Origin: an uncultured cyanobacterium
GTDB lineage: Bacteria > Cyanobacteriota > Cyanobacteriia > PCC-6307 > Cyanobiaceae
Reading direction: 5' to 3'
DNA: 32,859 bases
NCBI GenBank assembly: GCA_903823115.1
Contig: CAIJRN010000002.1
Location: 1 to 32,859, forward strand
The position numbers were made by a program, and so were the translations under genes. Of the stretch, positions 1 to 8,788 are shown in pieces. Each line of letters starts with the position of its first letter. Position 1 is the stretch's first letter. The notes under the pieces are model-generated. The model made no database searches. It saw nothing but the letters and a program-made list of their open reading frames with translations, and was not told the DNA's origin.

Positions 1-180
1 GATGGTCAATCTCTTCACCACCTGGTTGCTCCGATGGCCGACACTGGCTCCATCGATCAGGGTGATGGCGACACCTTGGTGGCGCAGCCGTTCCGTGCTG
101 TCGACCAGCCGTTCCACCATCTCAGCCATGTCCTGGAAACCGTTGAGCGCCTGATTGGGCCGCCCCCGCTGCTGCAGCAT
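1..180 (-). CDS. hypothetical protein, 3' end beyond the window
   Basis: An open minus-strand frame starts at ATG 180 and runs off the left edge, giving about 60 visible residues. The peptide is rich in charged helical residues (for example VERLVDSTERLRHQ) and then has a strand-turn stretch around ITLIDGASVGHRSN, which looks like genuine coding rather than antisense noise. The frame is also open upstream of the ATG into the end of the DUF1254 gene, so the true start is uncertain. I do not recognise the family. It lies downstream of, and on the same strand as, the two DUF1254 genes. Confidence 0.35.
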   Translation of the reverse strand, partial: MLQQRGRPNQALNGFQDMAEMVERLVDSTERLRHQGVAITLIDGASVGHRSNQVVKRLTI

Positions 181-238
181 TGAGTGCTCGTGATGAAAAC
201 AAAACCAAGCGCTGCTTGCAGGCAAACAGTTGCGGCAC

Positions 239-1762
239 TCAATGGCGCTCCTGCAATGACGGCAGCTGCCACTGACCCGATAGGGCAGGGGTACTGGGGC
301 CATACAGGCGAGCCACGAAGAAGAACGGTCCGGCCGGCGCTGGTAACCAGTTGGAGACCTTGTCCGGGCCCGGATTTTCATGCTGGAGATAGAGCTCCAG
401 GGAGCCATCAGCCTCCAGTTTCAGACCCTGGGTGCGGTTGCCGATCGAGTAGCGCTGGATCGGATTTGGCACCAGCAACCGCTCCGGCAGGGTGTACATC
501 GTGATCGACCAGAACTCGCTCACTGGTGGCAGCTGGCCGGCGGGGAAGCGAAGCACCCATCGCCTGCGTCCATCGAGGAGCTTGCCGTCAGGGCCGGTCT
601 GCTGGCTGGCGTAGAGGGCCTCAGCTGAGCTGTTGCCGTAGATCCCCAGCATTGCCCCCATGGCGCGGTACGTGAGGTAATCGGGACCCAGCTCCTGGCG
701 GGTGCCGAAGAACCCCTTCGAACTGCTCTGTGCCAGGGCTTTGCTGCGCAGATTCGCGGCCGCCGTTGCTACCCCTTGGCTGATGGCGGCGCGGAGTCCT
801 GGATCCATTCGGTCTGGATCAAAGGGGCGCCCGGGGCCGATGCCGATCAGGGCGAAGCGATCCATCATGGCCCGTTCAGATGGCACGGTGGGCATGAACG
901 GCAACAGCGCGTTGAGATAGCCGATGAAGCCGATTCCTTCAGCCTTCACCGGATCCCAGGCGGGCCAGTTCACGGCGGGAGCCGGTTTCGGGGGCTGCGT
1001 GCCGCTGAAGCGCGAGAGGGGTATCAGCTTGTAGCGATCCTGCAGATCCTTCAAGGCCGGGATGTCGTCCGGTCCGTTCAGCTGGGTGCGGGTGAGGGTA
1101 CCCACGAAGTCGGTCTCGGCGCGGAACACCTTGGTGATTCCCTTGGGAACCGTGCCCTGCCAGTGGGGGCCGACAAACAGATAATTCCCCGCGCCGCGCC
1201 CGGTGGCCCGCACGCCGGTGTACGCGAAGTTATGGGTGTAGAGATCAAACCACTGGTTCACGACATACCGGGGTGCCGGCACCGCCGGCAGCGACAGCAC
1301 GATCGGTTCGGCACGCAGATCGAGCCAGGCCCAGGAGTAGGGGGTGTCATTGTTCGGCGTGACGATGTCCGTGTCGGCCGGTGTGGCGGAGCGGCTGTAG
1401 TGACGGAACTGATTGAAGCCGCCCACATAGCCGGGGAACGCCTTGTTCTGGGTCTGGTTCCAGAAGGTCTGGTACCCCTGCAGGGGGGCATAGGCGTAAA
1501 GCCAGGCCTCCTCGGCGATGGCGCGCGCCTCGGCTGGGGTGGGGGCCGGCAGGGCCGACGCCTGCCTGGCCGGGCTGTTCACGGGTGCAGGAGCGCCGGC
1601 GAGGGCGGGTCGCAATCCCGCGCTGAGCAGGGCCATCAGAGCGCCACCACTGACGGCAGAGCCCAGGGCGATTACAGCGATGCCTCGGAGCAGACGGGTC
1701 CGCATCAGCAGCCTGGTCTGCATCAGCAGCCGGATCCGCATCAGCACGTGGAAGGGATTCAT
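239..1762 (-). CDS. exported DUF1254/DUF1214 protein, copy A
   Basis: This 507-residue protein has the two-domain build of the COG5361 family: an N-terminal DUF1254 domain and a C-terminal DUF1214 domain. The DUF1254 part shows the family signature TPNNDTPYSWAWLDL near residue 130 and a strand run IVLSLP. The DUF1214 part shows FWSITMY near residue 415, an NRTQGL stretch, and the usual ending in which an NWLPAP loop precedes FFFVARLYGP. The N-terminus is a basic region with three short repeats, then a hydrophobic stretch (IAVIALGSAVSGGALMALL), so the protein is probably exported or membrane-tethered. No enzymatic function is established that I can assign. It follows another DUF1254/DUF1214 gene by 55 bases on the same strand, so the two are probably co-transcribed. 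The ATG at 1762 lacks a clear Shine-Dalgarno; starts at residue 8, 14 or 20 are possible. Confidence 0.88.
   Translation of the reverse strand: MNPFHVLMRIRLLMQTRLLMRTRLLRGIAVIALGSAVSGGALMALLSAGLRPALAGAPAPVNSPARQASALPAPTPAEARAIAEEAWLYAYAPLQGYQTFWNQTQNKAFPGYVGGFNQFRHYSRSATPADTDIVTPNNDTPYSWAWLDLRAEPIVLSLPAVPAPRYVVNQWFDLYTHNFAYTGVRATGRGAGNYLFVGPHWQGTVPKGITKVFRAETDFVGTLTRTQLNGPDDIPALKDLQDRYKLIPLSRFSGTQPPKPAPAVNWPAWDPVKAEGIGFIGYLNALLPFMPTVPSERAMMDRFALIGIGPGRPFDPDRMDPGLRAAISQGVATAAANLRSKALAQSSSKGFFGTRQELGPDYLTYRAMGAMLGIYGNSSAEALYASQQTGPDGKLLDGRRRWVLRFPAGQLPPVSEFWSITMYTLPERLLVPNPIQRYSIGNRTQGLKLEADGSLELYLQHENPGPDKVSNWLPAPAGPFFFVARLYGPSTPALSGQWQLPSLQERH
1688..1741 (-). repeat. three 18-bp tandem repeats inside the DUF1254 signal region
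   Basis: Three consecutive 18-base units encode MRIRLL, MQTRLL and MRTRLL at residues 8-25 of the DUF1254 copy A protein. Each unit carries an ATG and one or two arginines just before the hydrophobic export segment. Copy number could change by slippage without breaking the frame, changing the charge and length of the signal-peptide n-region. Confidence 0.8.
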
Positions 1763-1817
1763 CAGGGCCAGGGGAGGGATGGTTCAGGGAGATGGTTCAG
1801 GGGGATGGGACGGGCCC

Positions 1818-3347
1818 TCAGGGCTGAAGCAGCTCGATGTCGTTGAGCTGCCAGGTCTTGGCGAAATAGGGCTCGGTGGGGCCGTAGAAACGGAAGTAGG
1901 CGAACCAGCCCTTGCCCGGGATCGTCTGGATCCAGTTGCTGGCGCCCGCCGGCTTCACCGGAGCGAAGACCACATCCACCGAGCCGTCGGCGTTGGTGAT
2001 CAGATCGGGCTTGCGGGAGCTGAGGTCGGCAGCGCCCTGGCCGGTGAACAGCGGGCCGCGCGTGAGGTTGTCGTAGAGGGTGATCGACCAGAACTGCTTC
2101 ACCGGCGCGTTGGCCGGCACCCGCATGCGATAGGTGCGGCCACCATCGAGCCACTGACCGCGGTTGTCCTTCGAGACCTCCAGGTACACCTGGCCGAAGC
2201 CCAGCACCCGGCCCTGCATCCCCACCGACATGCCAATCGCCTCGTAGAACCAGGAACTGCGCTCGTCGACCTGCACGCGCCGTTTGTCGGGCGATTCCTG
2301 GTCGAGGTCGAACAGCACCGCGTACTCCCAGTGCTTGCCGGGATACACCGTGGCGCCAGGGGTGCGCTTGTCGTAGGCGATGGTGCGGGCCATCAGATCC
2401 CCGAGCTGGGCGGCCTCAGCGAGGATCCGCGCCTGGCGGGCATCGGGCTTGAAGGGCTGGCCGGGAACGACCGCCAGCGGAGCCAACAGGCCGAACATCA
2501 TGCGATCGCGAGGCGCGATCGGCTCGTTGGCGTAGAGGTCGCTGAGCAGGCGCCAGTAGGAGAGGTCGGCGGGCTGGGCCGACTGCCACGGGCGCCCCCC
2601 CACCTCCTCGTAGCGGCTGACAGGGGGATTGGTCCGCTGGTTCCAGCCATAGAGGCGGTGCTGGCGCACGGTGGCCTCGGCCTCAGCCTTGTCGGCGGCC
2701 AGGCCCCGGGTGCCGAACCACACCTGGTTGCTGGGGGAGCGGAAAATCCGGTACCCGGGCGCCGTCAGCTCGGGAGCACCGGGGGGAAGGATCAGATACT
2801 TGCCGCCGGCGCCCTTGTCGGGCCCGGTCTGGCCCATGTCGGTGATCGGCTGCTGCCAGATGTCGAGCACACCGCCGGCGGTGAGGCCGACCGGCACCTC
2901 CACCACCAGCGGCCCCTGGGCAGCCAGATCCCAGAAACTGAAGGCGTAGAGGGTGGTGATGTTGGGGGTGAGCATCCCCGCCTTGTCCTTGAGCGTGCGG
3001 TACAGCAGCACGTCGCCGTTGCGAACGCCCATGGTGTTCGCCTGGGCGTCGTAAAGGGCCTTGAAGCCCACCGCCGGCAGGGCCCAGAGATAGGCCTGGG
3101 TTGCCCTCTGCAGGTCAAGTTCGTCGTAAAGCTTCCGGGCGGTGGGGGCCGTGGGGTAGCCATTGACCAACTCCAGCTGTCCCAACTGCCGGGTGTCAAC
3201 CGTGGTGCTGGTCCCCGGCTGGGCTTGGGTTGGTGGAGCCCACATCGCCAGCAGCCCCAGGGCGATCCCGAGGCTCCTGGATACGGGAAACCTGCGGTGC
3301 TGCCTCGCACGGTTGCTTGTTGCCATGGTGCTGGGCTGTCTCAACAC
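1818..3347 (-). CDS. exported DUF1254/DUF1214 protein, copy B
   Basis: This 509-residue protein has a signal peptide (SLGIALGLLAMWAPPTQAQ, cleavage expected after TQA), then DUF1254 and DUF1214 domains. In the DUF1254 signature it reads TPNITTLYAFSFWDL, so the NNDTP core seen in the downstream copy is replaced by NITTL. The C-terminal DUF1214 domain has FWSITLYDN near residue 420 and the closing loop NWIQTIPGKGWFAYFRFYGP. The proteins are therefore distant paralogues, not a recent duplication. The open frame begins at a GTG (3347); an ATG at 3326 (seven codons in) is an equally good start and still keeps the signal peptide. It is the first gene of the probable two-gene operon. Biochemical role unknown. 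Confidence 0.88.
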   Translation of the reverse strand: MLRQPSTMATSNRARQHRRFPVSRSLGIALGLLAMWAPPTQAQPGTSTTVDTRQLGQLELVNGYPTAPTARKLYDELDLQRATQAYLWALPAVGFKALYDAQANTMGVRNGDVLLYRTLKDKAGMLTPNITTLYAFSFWDLAAQGPLVVEVPVGLTAGGVLDIWQQPITDMGQTGPDKGAGGKYLILPPGAPELTAPGYRIFRSPSNQVWFGTRGLAADKAEAEATVRQHRLYGWNQRTNPPVSRYEEVGGRPWQSAQPADLSYWRLLSDLYANEPIAPRDRMMFGLLAPLAVVPGQPFKPDARQARILAEAAQLGDLMARTIAYDKRTPGATVYPGKHWEYAVLFDLDQESPDKRRVQVDERSSWFYEAIGMSVGMQGRVLGFGQVYLEVSKDNRGQWLDGGRTYRMRVPANAPVKQFWSITLYDNLTRGPLFTGQGAADLSSRKPDLITNADGSVDVVFAPVKPAGASNWIQTIPGKGWFAYFRFYGPTEPYFAKTWQLNDIELLQP

Positions 3348-3671
3348 TGACGGCCATCTTGTGGACCGATGTCTGGCTTGTCAGGATTTTGTCGGATGGC
3401 GTCATGGTTGGTGTCTTGAATCCAGCGAATCGTTGTGCTGTGCACAGCCTCAGACGTGCTGTTGCTCCGTCCGGGGCATCGGCGAACCTGCAGATCGCCA
3501 GCTGGTCGGCCGGAAGTGGAGGACATAACGGCCATCACGGATCCAGGCCTCATGGGGACAGCGGCGGCGCCCAGCCCCGTTGGCGCACCATGTCGTCGGT
3601 CCAGCCACTGCGTTGAGCTGCGCCGTCCTGCTGGCAGTCGATGCTCACGCCTCTTTGACCGTCTTCTGCTG
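3348..3671. other. gene-free interval upstream of the DUF1254 pair
   Basis: Several short frames overlap in conflicting directions and none has convincing protein character. This is the place to expect the DUF1254 operon promoter (minus strand). A TTGACA lies on the minus strand near 3676 but I see no matching -10 box at the right distance. Confidence 0.4.
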
Positions 3672-4436
3672 TCAAGTCAGCGGATCTGACTTGGTTCGAG
3701 GCACCAGGAACGCAATGGCAAGCAGCAAGACCAGAGAAATGAACTTGGCTGGGATGCCAATCCCACCTTGATCATGGGGCTGGGTCAGAAGATCTCCAAG
3801 GGAAGCACCCAAGGGGCGCGTGAGGATGTAGACGAGCCAGAAAGCCAGCACCTCCCGGGCATGGAGCTTGTAGTAGGCCAGTGCCACAAAACCAATCAGA
3901 ACCGCAAACACGATCGTGGCCAACAGATAGCCGATCTCAAAAACCTCTGCAAACAGGTCTCCGGCAGCAGTGCCGAGAGCAAATGTGAACAGGATCGCCA
4001 ACCAATAAAAGATCTCCCGTCGCCGGCTCGTAATGGAATGGATCGAAAGTGTTCTTTCAGAGCTGAACCAAACGGCAAAGGTGAGTGCCAGGGCAACAGC
4101 AAAGCCAATGGCACTGATGATCAGGCTGACACCAACAGTATCAGTCAGAATATCCGTCAACAATGTACCGACAATGCTGATGAAGACGACGGTCACCCAG
4201 TAGAGGTTGGCGGTGTACCGCGTTGTGCGCAATTGCAGCACCAGGCTACCAATCAGCAAGGCCGCCATGATCACCGCTGTGCGTGGCAGACCCTGCCCAA
4301 GGTCTCCGCTCAGGAAGTCGGCTGCCGTTTCGCCGACCGTCGTTGAAAAGATTTTGACAAGCCAGAAGACAAGTGTGACTTCCGGAACTTTGCTTAGCCA
4401 TGCTGCTGGCGTGTTAAGGCCTGGATTGACCTGCAT
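3672..4436 (-). CDS. DUF347 (COG4705-type) multi-pass membrane protein
   Basis: This 254-residue protein consists almost entirely of membrane segments, about eight in all. It contains four copies of the DUF347 repeat, each with an aromatic-Trp start and a Gly then acidic ending: VFWLVKIFSTTVGETAADFL near residue 23, LYWVTVVFISIVGTLLTDIL near 78, FYWLAILFTFALGTAAGDLF near 143, and AFWLVYILTRPLGASLGDLL near 197. This repeat build and the length fit the COG4705 family of uncharacterised inner-membrane proteins. The recurring acid in each repeat could line a translocation path, but no substrate is known to me. The start ATG has a purine stretch (AAGAG) a few bases upstream. It stands alone, with the uppP-like gene diverging from it. 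Confidence 0.85.
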   Translation of the reverse strand: MQVNPGLNTPAAWLSKVPEVTLVFWLVKIFSTTVGETAADFLSGDLGQGLPRTAVIMAALLIGSLVLQLRTTRYTANLYWVTVVFISIVGTLLTDILTDTVGVSLIISAIGFAVALALTFAVWFSSERTLSIHSITSRRREIFYWLAILFTFALGTAAGDLFAEVFEIGYLLATIVFAVLIGFVALAYYKLHAREVLAFWLVYILTRPLGASLGDLLTQPHDQGGIGIPAKFISLVLLLAIAFLVPRTKSDPLT

Positions 4437-4735
4437 GCTGAGCTCTTGGCCTGAAACAAGCGCTGATTCTGCGGCAGTTCAAGTGACCAACTGAATCATT
4501 GGGACGGTCAGGAAAGCTCCACATCAGTCCACCGAGAGACACTCTCAGCAGCGGGAAATCCAAGGTCAGTCAGCCCCCTCACTGATACCCCGAAGCAACA
4601 CACGGGGACAGCAGGGATGAAGGACTGGACGTAGGATGAATTATCAATGTCCAAAGAGCATCAATCGCCGCATATAGGAGGGCCTGCCTATCTTCCGCAA
4701 CCGGCGTATGATTTCCAAGCCACCAGCCCTTTGTA
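4437..4735. other. divergent intergenic region, DUF347 gene and uppP-like gene
   Basis: About 300 bases between divergent start codons, expected to hold both promoters. I see no coding frame of quality and no consensus promoter that I would defend. Confidence 0.4.
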
Positions 4736-5578
4736 GTGCCCGAACTCTCTGCCATTTCGCTGTTGCAGTGCTGGCATTCTCTGGTGCTGGGCCTAGTGGT
4801 AGGCCTGACAGAATTTCTGCCGATCAGCAGTTCCGCCCATCTGGCGGTGGTGCCGGTGCTGCTGGGCTGGGACGATCCGGGGCTGGCCCTCAGCGCCGTG
4901 ATTGAACTGGGGAGCAGCGGCGCCGTGATCGCCTACTTCCGCCACGACCTTGGGCGCATCGGCCGGGCTCTGCAACAGGCCAGGAAGCGTGGCGACTGGA
5001 CGGCGCCTGAAGCCAGGCTGGGGCTGGCCATGGCCCTGGGAACCCTGCCGATCCTGCTGGTTGGTGCCGCCTTCAAGCTGCTGGCTCCGAATCTGGCCCA
5101 CAGTGCCTTGCGCAGTTTCCATGCCATCGGCCTGGTCTCGATCCTGATGGCCGCCCTGCTGGGCCTGGCCGAATGGATCGGCAGCCGAAGTCGCTCCATG
5201 AGCGATCTCAGGGCTGGCGATGGTGGCTTGGTCGGTCTGGCCCAGGCGCTGGCTGTGATCCCGGGGGTCTCCCGTTCCGGCAGCACAATCACGGCCAACC
5301 TGTTTCTGGGCCTACGGCGTGAGGATGCCGCCCGCTTCTCCTTTCTCCTGGGGATCCCCGCCGTGGCCCTGGCCGGCCTGAGCGAAATCGGCGATGCGGT
5401 GCAACAGAGTGGATCCACGGGTGTGATCCCCCTGCTGGTTGGCATCGGTACGGCCGCGATCAGCTCCTGGTTCACGATCAGGGTGCTGCTCGGCTATCTG
5501 AAACGCCACTCCACCTGGATCTTTGTGGGCTACAGGCTCGTTTTCGGGCTTTTATTGCTTAGTTCCAGGCTGGGCTGA
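4736..5578 (+). CDS. uppP: undecaprenyl-diphosphatase (BacA/UppP family) with altered motif
   Basis: Members of this inner-membrane family dephosphorylate undecaprenyl diphosphate so the lipid carrier of peptidoglycan and polysaccharide synthesis can be reused. The 280-residue length is normal. Both signature regions are present: GLTEFLPISSSAHL near residue 22 and PGVSRSGST near residue 179, with hydrophobic segments throughout. The core VVPVLLGWDDPG and RLGLAMALGTLPIL stretches are like picocyanobacterial UppP. However, the first residue of the (E/Q)xxxE motif is a valine (VVGLTEF, codon gta) where the family has Glu or Gln, and the usual IQLGS is IELGS. An in-frame TGA not far upstream leaves GTG 4736 as the only reasonable start. 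Activity should not be assumed; this may be a paralogue beside a canonical copy elsewhere. Confidence 0.85.
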   Translation: MPELSAISLLQCWHSLVLGLVVGLTEFLPISSSAHLAVVPVLLGWDDPGLALSAVIELGSSGAVIAYFRHDLGRIGRALQQARKRGDWTAPEARLGLAMALGTLPILLVGAAFKLLAPNLAHSALRSFHAIGLVSILMAALLGLAEWIGSRSRSMSDLRAGDGGLVGLAQALAVIPGVSRSGSTITANLFLGLRREDAARFSFLLGIPAVALAGLSEIGDAVQQSGSTGVIPLLVGIGTAAISSWFTIRVLLGYLKRHSTWIFVGYRLVFGLLLLSSRLG

Positions 5579-5622
5579 GTCTTACCTGACTGGAATAGTG
5601 CCGTACAACATAGAGATGATCT

Positions 5623-5772
5623 ATGGAAAAGCACATCATGCCATCGCGACTTGACACCCATTCGTGGATGCCCAACCTGGCAATTGGGATGGCAGTTGAT
5701 CAAAGATCGCTTGATCTATTGTTGCGTTGTCTGGGACCTGGCAGGGAAGGAGTCACTCAAGCGCTCCGGTGA
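5623..5772 (+). CDS. possible 49-residue small protein
   Basis: A short frame starts at ATG 5623, with a purine-rich AGAGATGA stretch before it, and ends at TGA 5772. The peptide contains an amphipathic stretch (MAVDQRSLDLLLRCL) and no membrane segment. It is the only coding-like reading of the interval between uppP and the next gene. There is no family match I can recognise and it may be chance. Confidence 0.2.
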   Translation: MEKHIMPSRLDTHSWMPNLAIGMAVDQRSLDLLLRCLGPGREGVTQALR

Positions 5773-5851
5773 CTGACCACCACATCGTGGGCTGCCAACC
5801 CTGGTGGGATTCCCAATGATCCTCGTTCAACACACAATTCGGAGGTGCGCT

Positions 5852-6115
5852 TCAGTAGTTTAACTGCTTGGCTTTAACCTCTTCCCAGGTCCCTTGAAGC
5901 ACGGGAGTGGCAAAACTCTGAGGAGGACAACCATCCTCAACCTCTTCCCAGACTCCGTCGGCTTCGTCGATCTCATTAAGGACAAAGGTCTGGCCTCCAT
6001 CATACAATTCTTTCAGCTTTTCCTTGATCGCTTCTTTGCCCTTAGCAGCGACTTCGTCTGAAACGAACGCAAAGTGTTCCTGCTGGACCGTGAAAGCGTG
6101 TTTGTAGGTAGGCAC
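5852..6115 (-). CDS. small acidic hypothetical protein (87 aa)
   Basis: This 87-residue frame starts at GTG 6115 and is strongly acidic. It has a helix-like middle (KGKEAIKEKLKELYDGG) and a tail with repeated WEEV (VWEEVEDG and TWEEVKAK), near residues 56 and 77. It has no signal peptide or membrane segment, so it should be cytoplasmic. Base composition is lower in GC than its neighbours, which suits either a small conserved cyanobacterial orphan or an acquired gene. I do not recognise the family. No strong Shine-Dalgarno is visible upstream of the GTG. Confidence 0.55.
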   Translation of the reverse strand: MPTYKHAFTVQQEHFAFVSDEVAAKGKEAIKEKLKELYDGGQTFVLNEIDEADGVWEEVEDGCPPQSFATPVLQGTWEEVKAKQLNY

Positions 6116-6947
6116 GGAACCGTTGCAGCTTTTTTGATTTTAGGGCAAGCGGAGCCTCAGGCTTCCACTTTCGTAACCTTTCAGTGGTGTTCATGGGATG
6201 GGCGTAGCAGTCGGCAAATCAAAGCAGACAGCAAAAACATCCTTGACTTCGACAAGAACATGGCAATGAACGATTCTTAGGCATGTCTGGCTCCAAGAAT
6301 TTCAGATTTCGGAGTCACTGAATGCCGACGCATGGGCTCTTCATCCTCGGATGGTGAGTCCAGACAATGGGGCAGGTCCCGATTGGTGGCAGCGAACAGC
6401 TGTGGCACCACCCCCCCTGCCTTCAAGGCCGGTGGAACGGCAGATCCATGAGCGTCATACGGCTCCAGGCAGGGATCCATGGAGCGATCACGGCCACGCC
6501 GACCAGGCGTGCGAATTAGCCGCGCCCGATTGCCCGCGTTCGTGATGTCTCAGGCTTCAATCCCACGGCAGACCGTTACTCCTGGCGACAGGACTGCGGT
6601 TGAACGGACGCGCCGCCTGGATTGGTCGCGTTCTCACCCCCCCTGCTGGTGTGTCATGGAGGAGCAGGGGTACCCAGCGACGATCCGTTCCCCATGGTGG
6701 GGCAACTGCACCGTGCGCTGCAACAGGGCCAGAGCGACGATCTGAACAGCCCGTTGCCCAGGAATGGGGCCAAAAGCCTCAATCAATGCCTTACCAACAG
6801 GCCGGCAATGCCGAAATCGGGCTATGGGCAGACCTGATCGGCGCCAATGCGGCTTTTTGAGCCAGTTATTAAGCCAGAAATCCACTCATGCCAATGGGAA
6901 ACTCGCCCGTGGGCTGGTAGTTCTGCAAACTCCTGACTGCTGCCCGC
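6116..6947. other. gene-free interval of about 0.8 kb
   Basis: All six frames are broken into short pieces, with rival frames of 60-95 residues on both strands over the same bases and none with domain character. I found no transposase or integrase remnant, no tandem repeat and no RNA gene. It may be decayed coding sequence. The minus-strand HpsJ-like gene ends at its right edge. Confidence 0.45.
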
Positions 6948-7718
6948 TCATGGTCCGGAGCGCCGATCACTGGGTGAACCATCAACCCTTGGGGGCTCGG
7001 GCGGTTCCTGGGGAGTCAACGATTCGAAATATGATTGTTCTCTGTAACTGATGAAGCTGCGGTTCGGGCGAGCCATGAAGGGGAAGATCAGGGCCAGCAG
7101 CATGGAGCTCAACAGCGAGGGCAAAAAGGAGCTGATGACGAGCTCAACCCTTGGGGGTTCCAGGCGCCCATAGCGGCTGCGGATACGGGCTTCCACCTGC
7201 GCCACGCCTGCCAGGAGTTCGCTGCGCAATTGCGGCAGGGGGGTGGCGAGGTCTGCGGGCCGCAAGCCGGGCGATTGCAGCTCCAGCAGGCGGCGCTGCA
7301 GATCCTGATGGCTGCTGGCGTCGCCGATCGCCTGACGCAGGACGGTCGTGCCATGGAGCAGCCGTTCCCGGGGGCCGGGGAGCCCTGCGGAGCGGACTTG
7401 CTGCCAAACGCCGTAAAGCTGCAAGGGGATCAGCAGCAGGAAGCCGGTGGCGGCCACCAAAGCCAGATCGCCCAGATGGCGCCAGAGACGCTGCAGGCGC
7501 CGGTTGCCAGGATCGAGCCAGCCACTGAACTGGATCAGCAGCAGGCCACCCAAGGGGAGCGGCGCGGCGGCGATCAGGGTGTTGGCAGCCCGCTGCTGCC
7601 AGAGCGGATCGAGTAGCCGCGGCGGCAGCAGCGCCAGGGTTGCCAGGAGGTACCAGAGAAAAAGACAGAGGGCCAACACCAGGCAGTTGCGGGCCAGCGC
7701 ACGGTGAGTGATCAACAT
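6948..7718 (-). CDS. HpsJ-like membrane protein
   Basis: This 256-residue protein has an N-terminal membrane segment (LVLALCLFLWYLLATLALL), then LLDPLWQQRAANTLI, a second hydrophobic region (PLPLGGLLLIQF), a third (LGDLALVAATGFLLLIPLQL), a long helical soluble middle, and a last membrane segment near residue 208 (LPSLLSSMLLALIFPFMA). This order, with the LxxPLWQ stretch after the first segment, resembles the HpsJ-like proteins that accompany cyanobacterial exosortase systems or hormogonium polysaccharide secretion genes. The assignment rests on pattern, not alignment. The gene diverges from a PEP-CTERM protease across 153 bases, which supports a link to exosortase sorting. No exosortase gene is in the window. 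The ATG at 7718 is the first in frame. Confidence 0.6.
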   Translation of the reverse strand: MLITHRALARNCLVLALCLFLWYLLATLALLPPRLLDPLWQQRAANTLIAAAPLPLGGLLLIQFSGWLDPGNRRLQRLWRHLGDLALVAATGFLLLIPLQLYGVWQQVRSAGLPGPRERLLHGTTVLRQAIGDASSHQDLQRRLLELQSPGLRPADLATPLPQLRSELLAGVAQVEARIRSRYGRLEPPRVELVISSFLPSLLSSMLLALIFPFMARPNRSFISYREQSYFESLTPQEPPEPPRVDGSPSDRRSGP

Positions 7719-7871
7719 CGGCGGCGTGGCATCGCTCAGGCACCACGTTCAGGATCGCCCACGGCCAGAATGGGCTGCCACGGCGACGGCGGGTGCTTCA
7801 GCGACCAGCCGCGTGTTCGACCGCTGAAGCCCATGGCTGACGACCGTGTGGGTTTCCTGTAACTTGAAAAA

Positions 7872-8756
7872 GTGCGTACTAGAGCCATGCTCAGGTTTGC
7901 AGTACAGACCATCCTCGCTGCCGTTGATCGCGGTATCAGCAGGGCTGACGGCGCCGCTGCTGTCGCGGCAGAAGGGCAGAAGACGCCTGGCTTGCACTGG
8001 CGAAGGTCTCGATCGGCATCGGCGGCGATCGCTGTGGCGGCTCGCTGGGGTGTGCTGGCGTGCTCAATCGGGCTCCTGGCCGAAGCCAGGATCCTGGCGG
8101 CGCCGATCGACCGCTACTTCAAGGTGCAGATCGTACGCATCTGCAATACCGCTGGCACAGTGTGTGCCGCCACTCCGGATTTCCCCGCAGAGACCACCAA
8201 GATCTATGCCCAGGCCGGGATCCTGCCGATCTTTCTGCCGATTCTGAATTACAACAACTCCGCTGTGCTCAATGGTAGCAATGGCATCCCAGCCATCAGT
8301 CAAGCAATCTTCGGCTGCCCAGGGGGCTGCGCCATACCCTCAACCACCTTATATGCCTTCTTCGCCAATACGCTTAACAACACGATCTACGGAAATGCCT
8401 GGCTTGACGATAACGGTTCCGCATTCGATGCCAGCTTGATCGCCAATTACAATGGCGGAATTGGGCGCCGCGACACCTTCGCCCATGAACTGGGCCACAA
8501 CCTTGGGCTCGATCATTTCGAAGTCGCCCAGAATCTGATGGCCAGCGGCGGGGTGCGCGCCATCCCCTCCAGCGTGGCCGACATCAACCCGAGTGGCGCC
8601 CAACTGGATCAGCTCACCGCCAGCCAGATCAGCACCCTGCGCAACAGTCAATTCGTCTTCGCCGACAACGTGCCTGCACCCCTACCTGTTGTCGGTGCCG
8701 CAGCTGCCTTCGGCTGGAGTCGCCGTCTACGCCGCCGCCTGCGTGCACAATCCTGA
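7872..8756 (+). CDS. PEP-CTERM-type secreted zinc metalloprotease
   Basis: The protein carries the metzincin zinc site HELGHNLGLDH at about residues 205-215, in which three histidines bind zinc and the Glu is the base. A Met-turn candidate follows (NLMASGG). The C-terminus is a cyanobacterial sorting signal: PAPLPVVGAAAAFGWSRRLRRRL, abbreviated here as a PxPLP motif, a hydrophobic helix and an Arg-rich tail; such tails are cut by an exosortase. A hydrophobic export segment near residues 48-75 ends in ILAAP. The open frame begins at GTG 7872; ATG 7887 is an alternative and the n-region is long either way. Target proteins are unknown; cell-surface protein processing is a reasonable guess. The HpsJ-like gene diverges upstream and an exported protein gene follows after 32 bases. 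Confidence 0.85.
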   Translation: MRTRAMLRFAVQTILAAVDRGISRADGAAAVAAEGQKTPGLHWRRSRSASAAIAVAARWGVLACSIGLLAEARILAAPIDRYFKVQIVRICNTAGTVCAATPDFPAETTKIYAQAGILPIFLPILNYNNSAVLNGSNGIPAISQAIFGCPGGCAIPSTTLYAFFANTLNNTIYGNAWLDDNGSAFDASLIANYNGGIGRRDTFAHELGHNLGLDHFEVAQNLMASGGVRAIPSSVADINPSGAQLDQLTASQISTLRNSQFVFADNVPAPLPVVGAAAAFGWSRRLRRRLRAQS

Positions 8757-8788
8757 GCAGCACCACGCCCAGGGCCGGGGCCCGGCGG

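Noticed and set aside
1518..3350. A 610-codon plus-strand open frame across the second DUF1254 gene
   Set aside because: It is antisense to a clear family member, has low-complexity Gly/Ala/Arg/His composition and no domain; it is a product of high GC codon use.
6600..6840. A frame with an HGGAG string resembling isoaspartyl peptidases
   Set aside because: The resemblance is five residues long, and the rest of the frame has no match to that fold.
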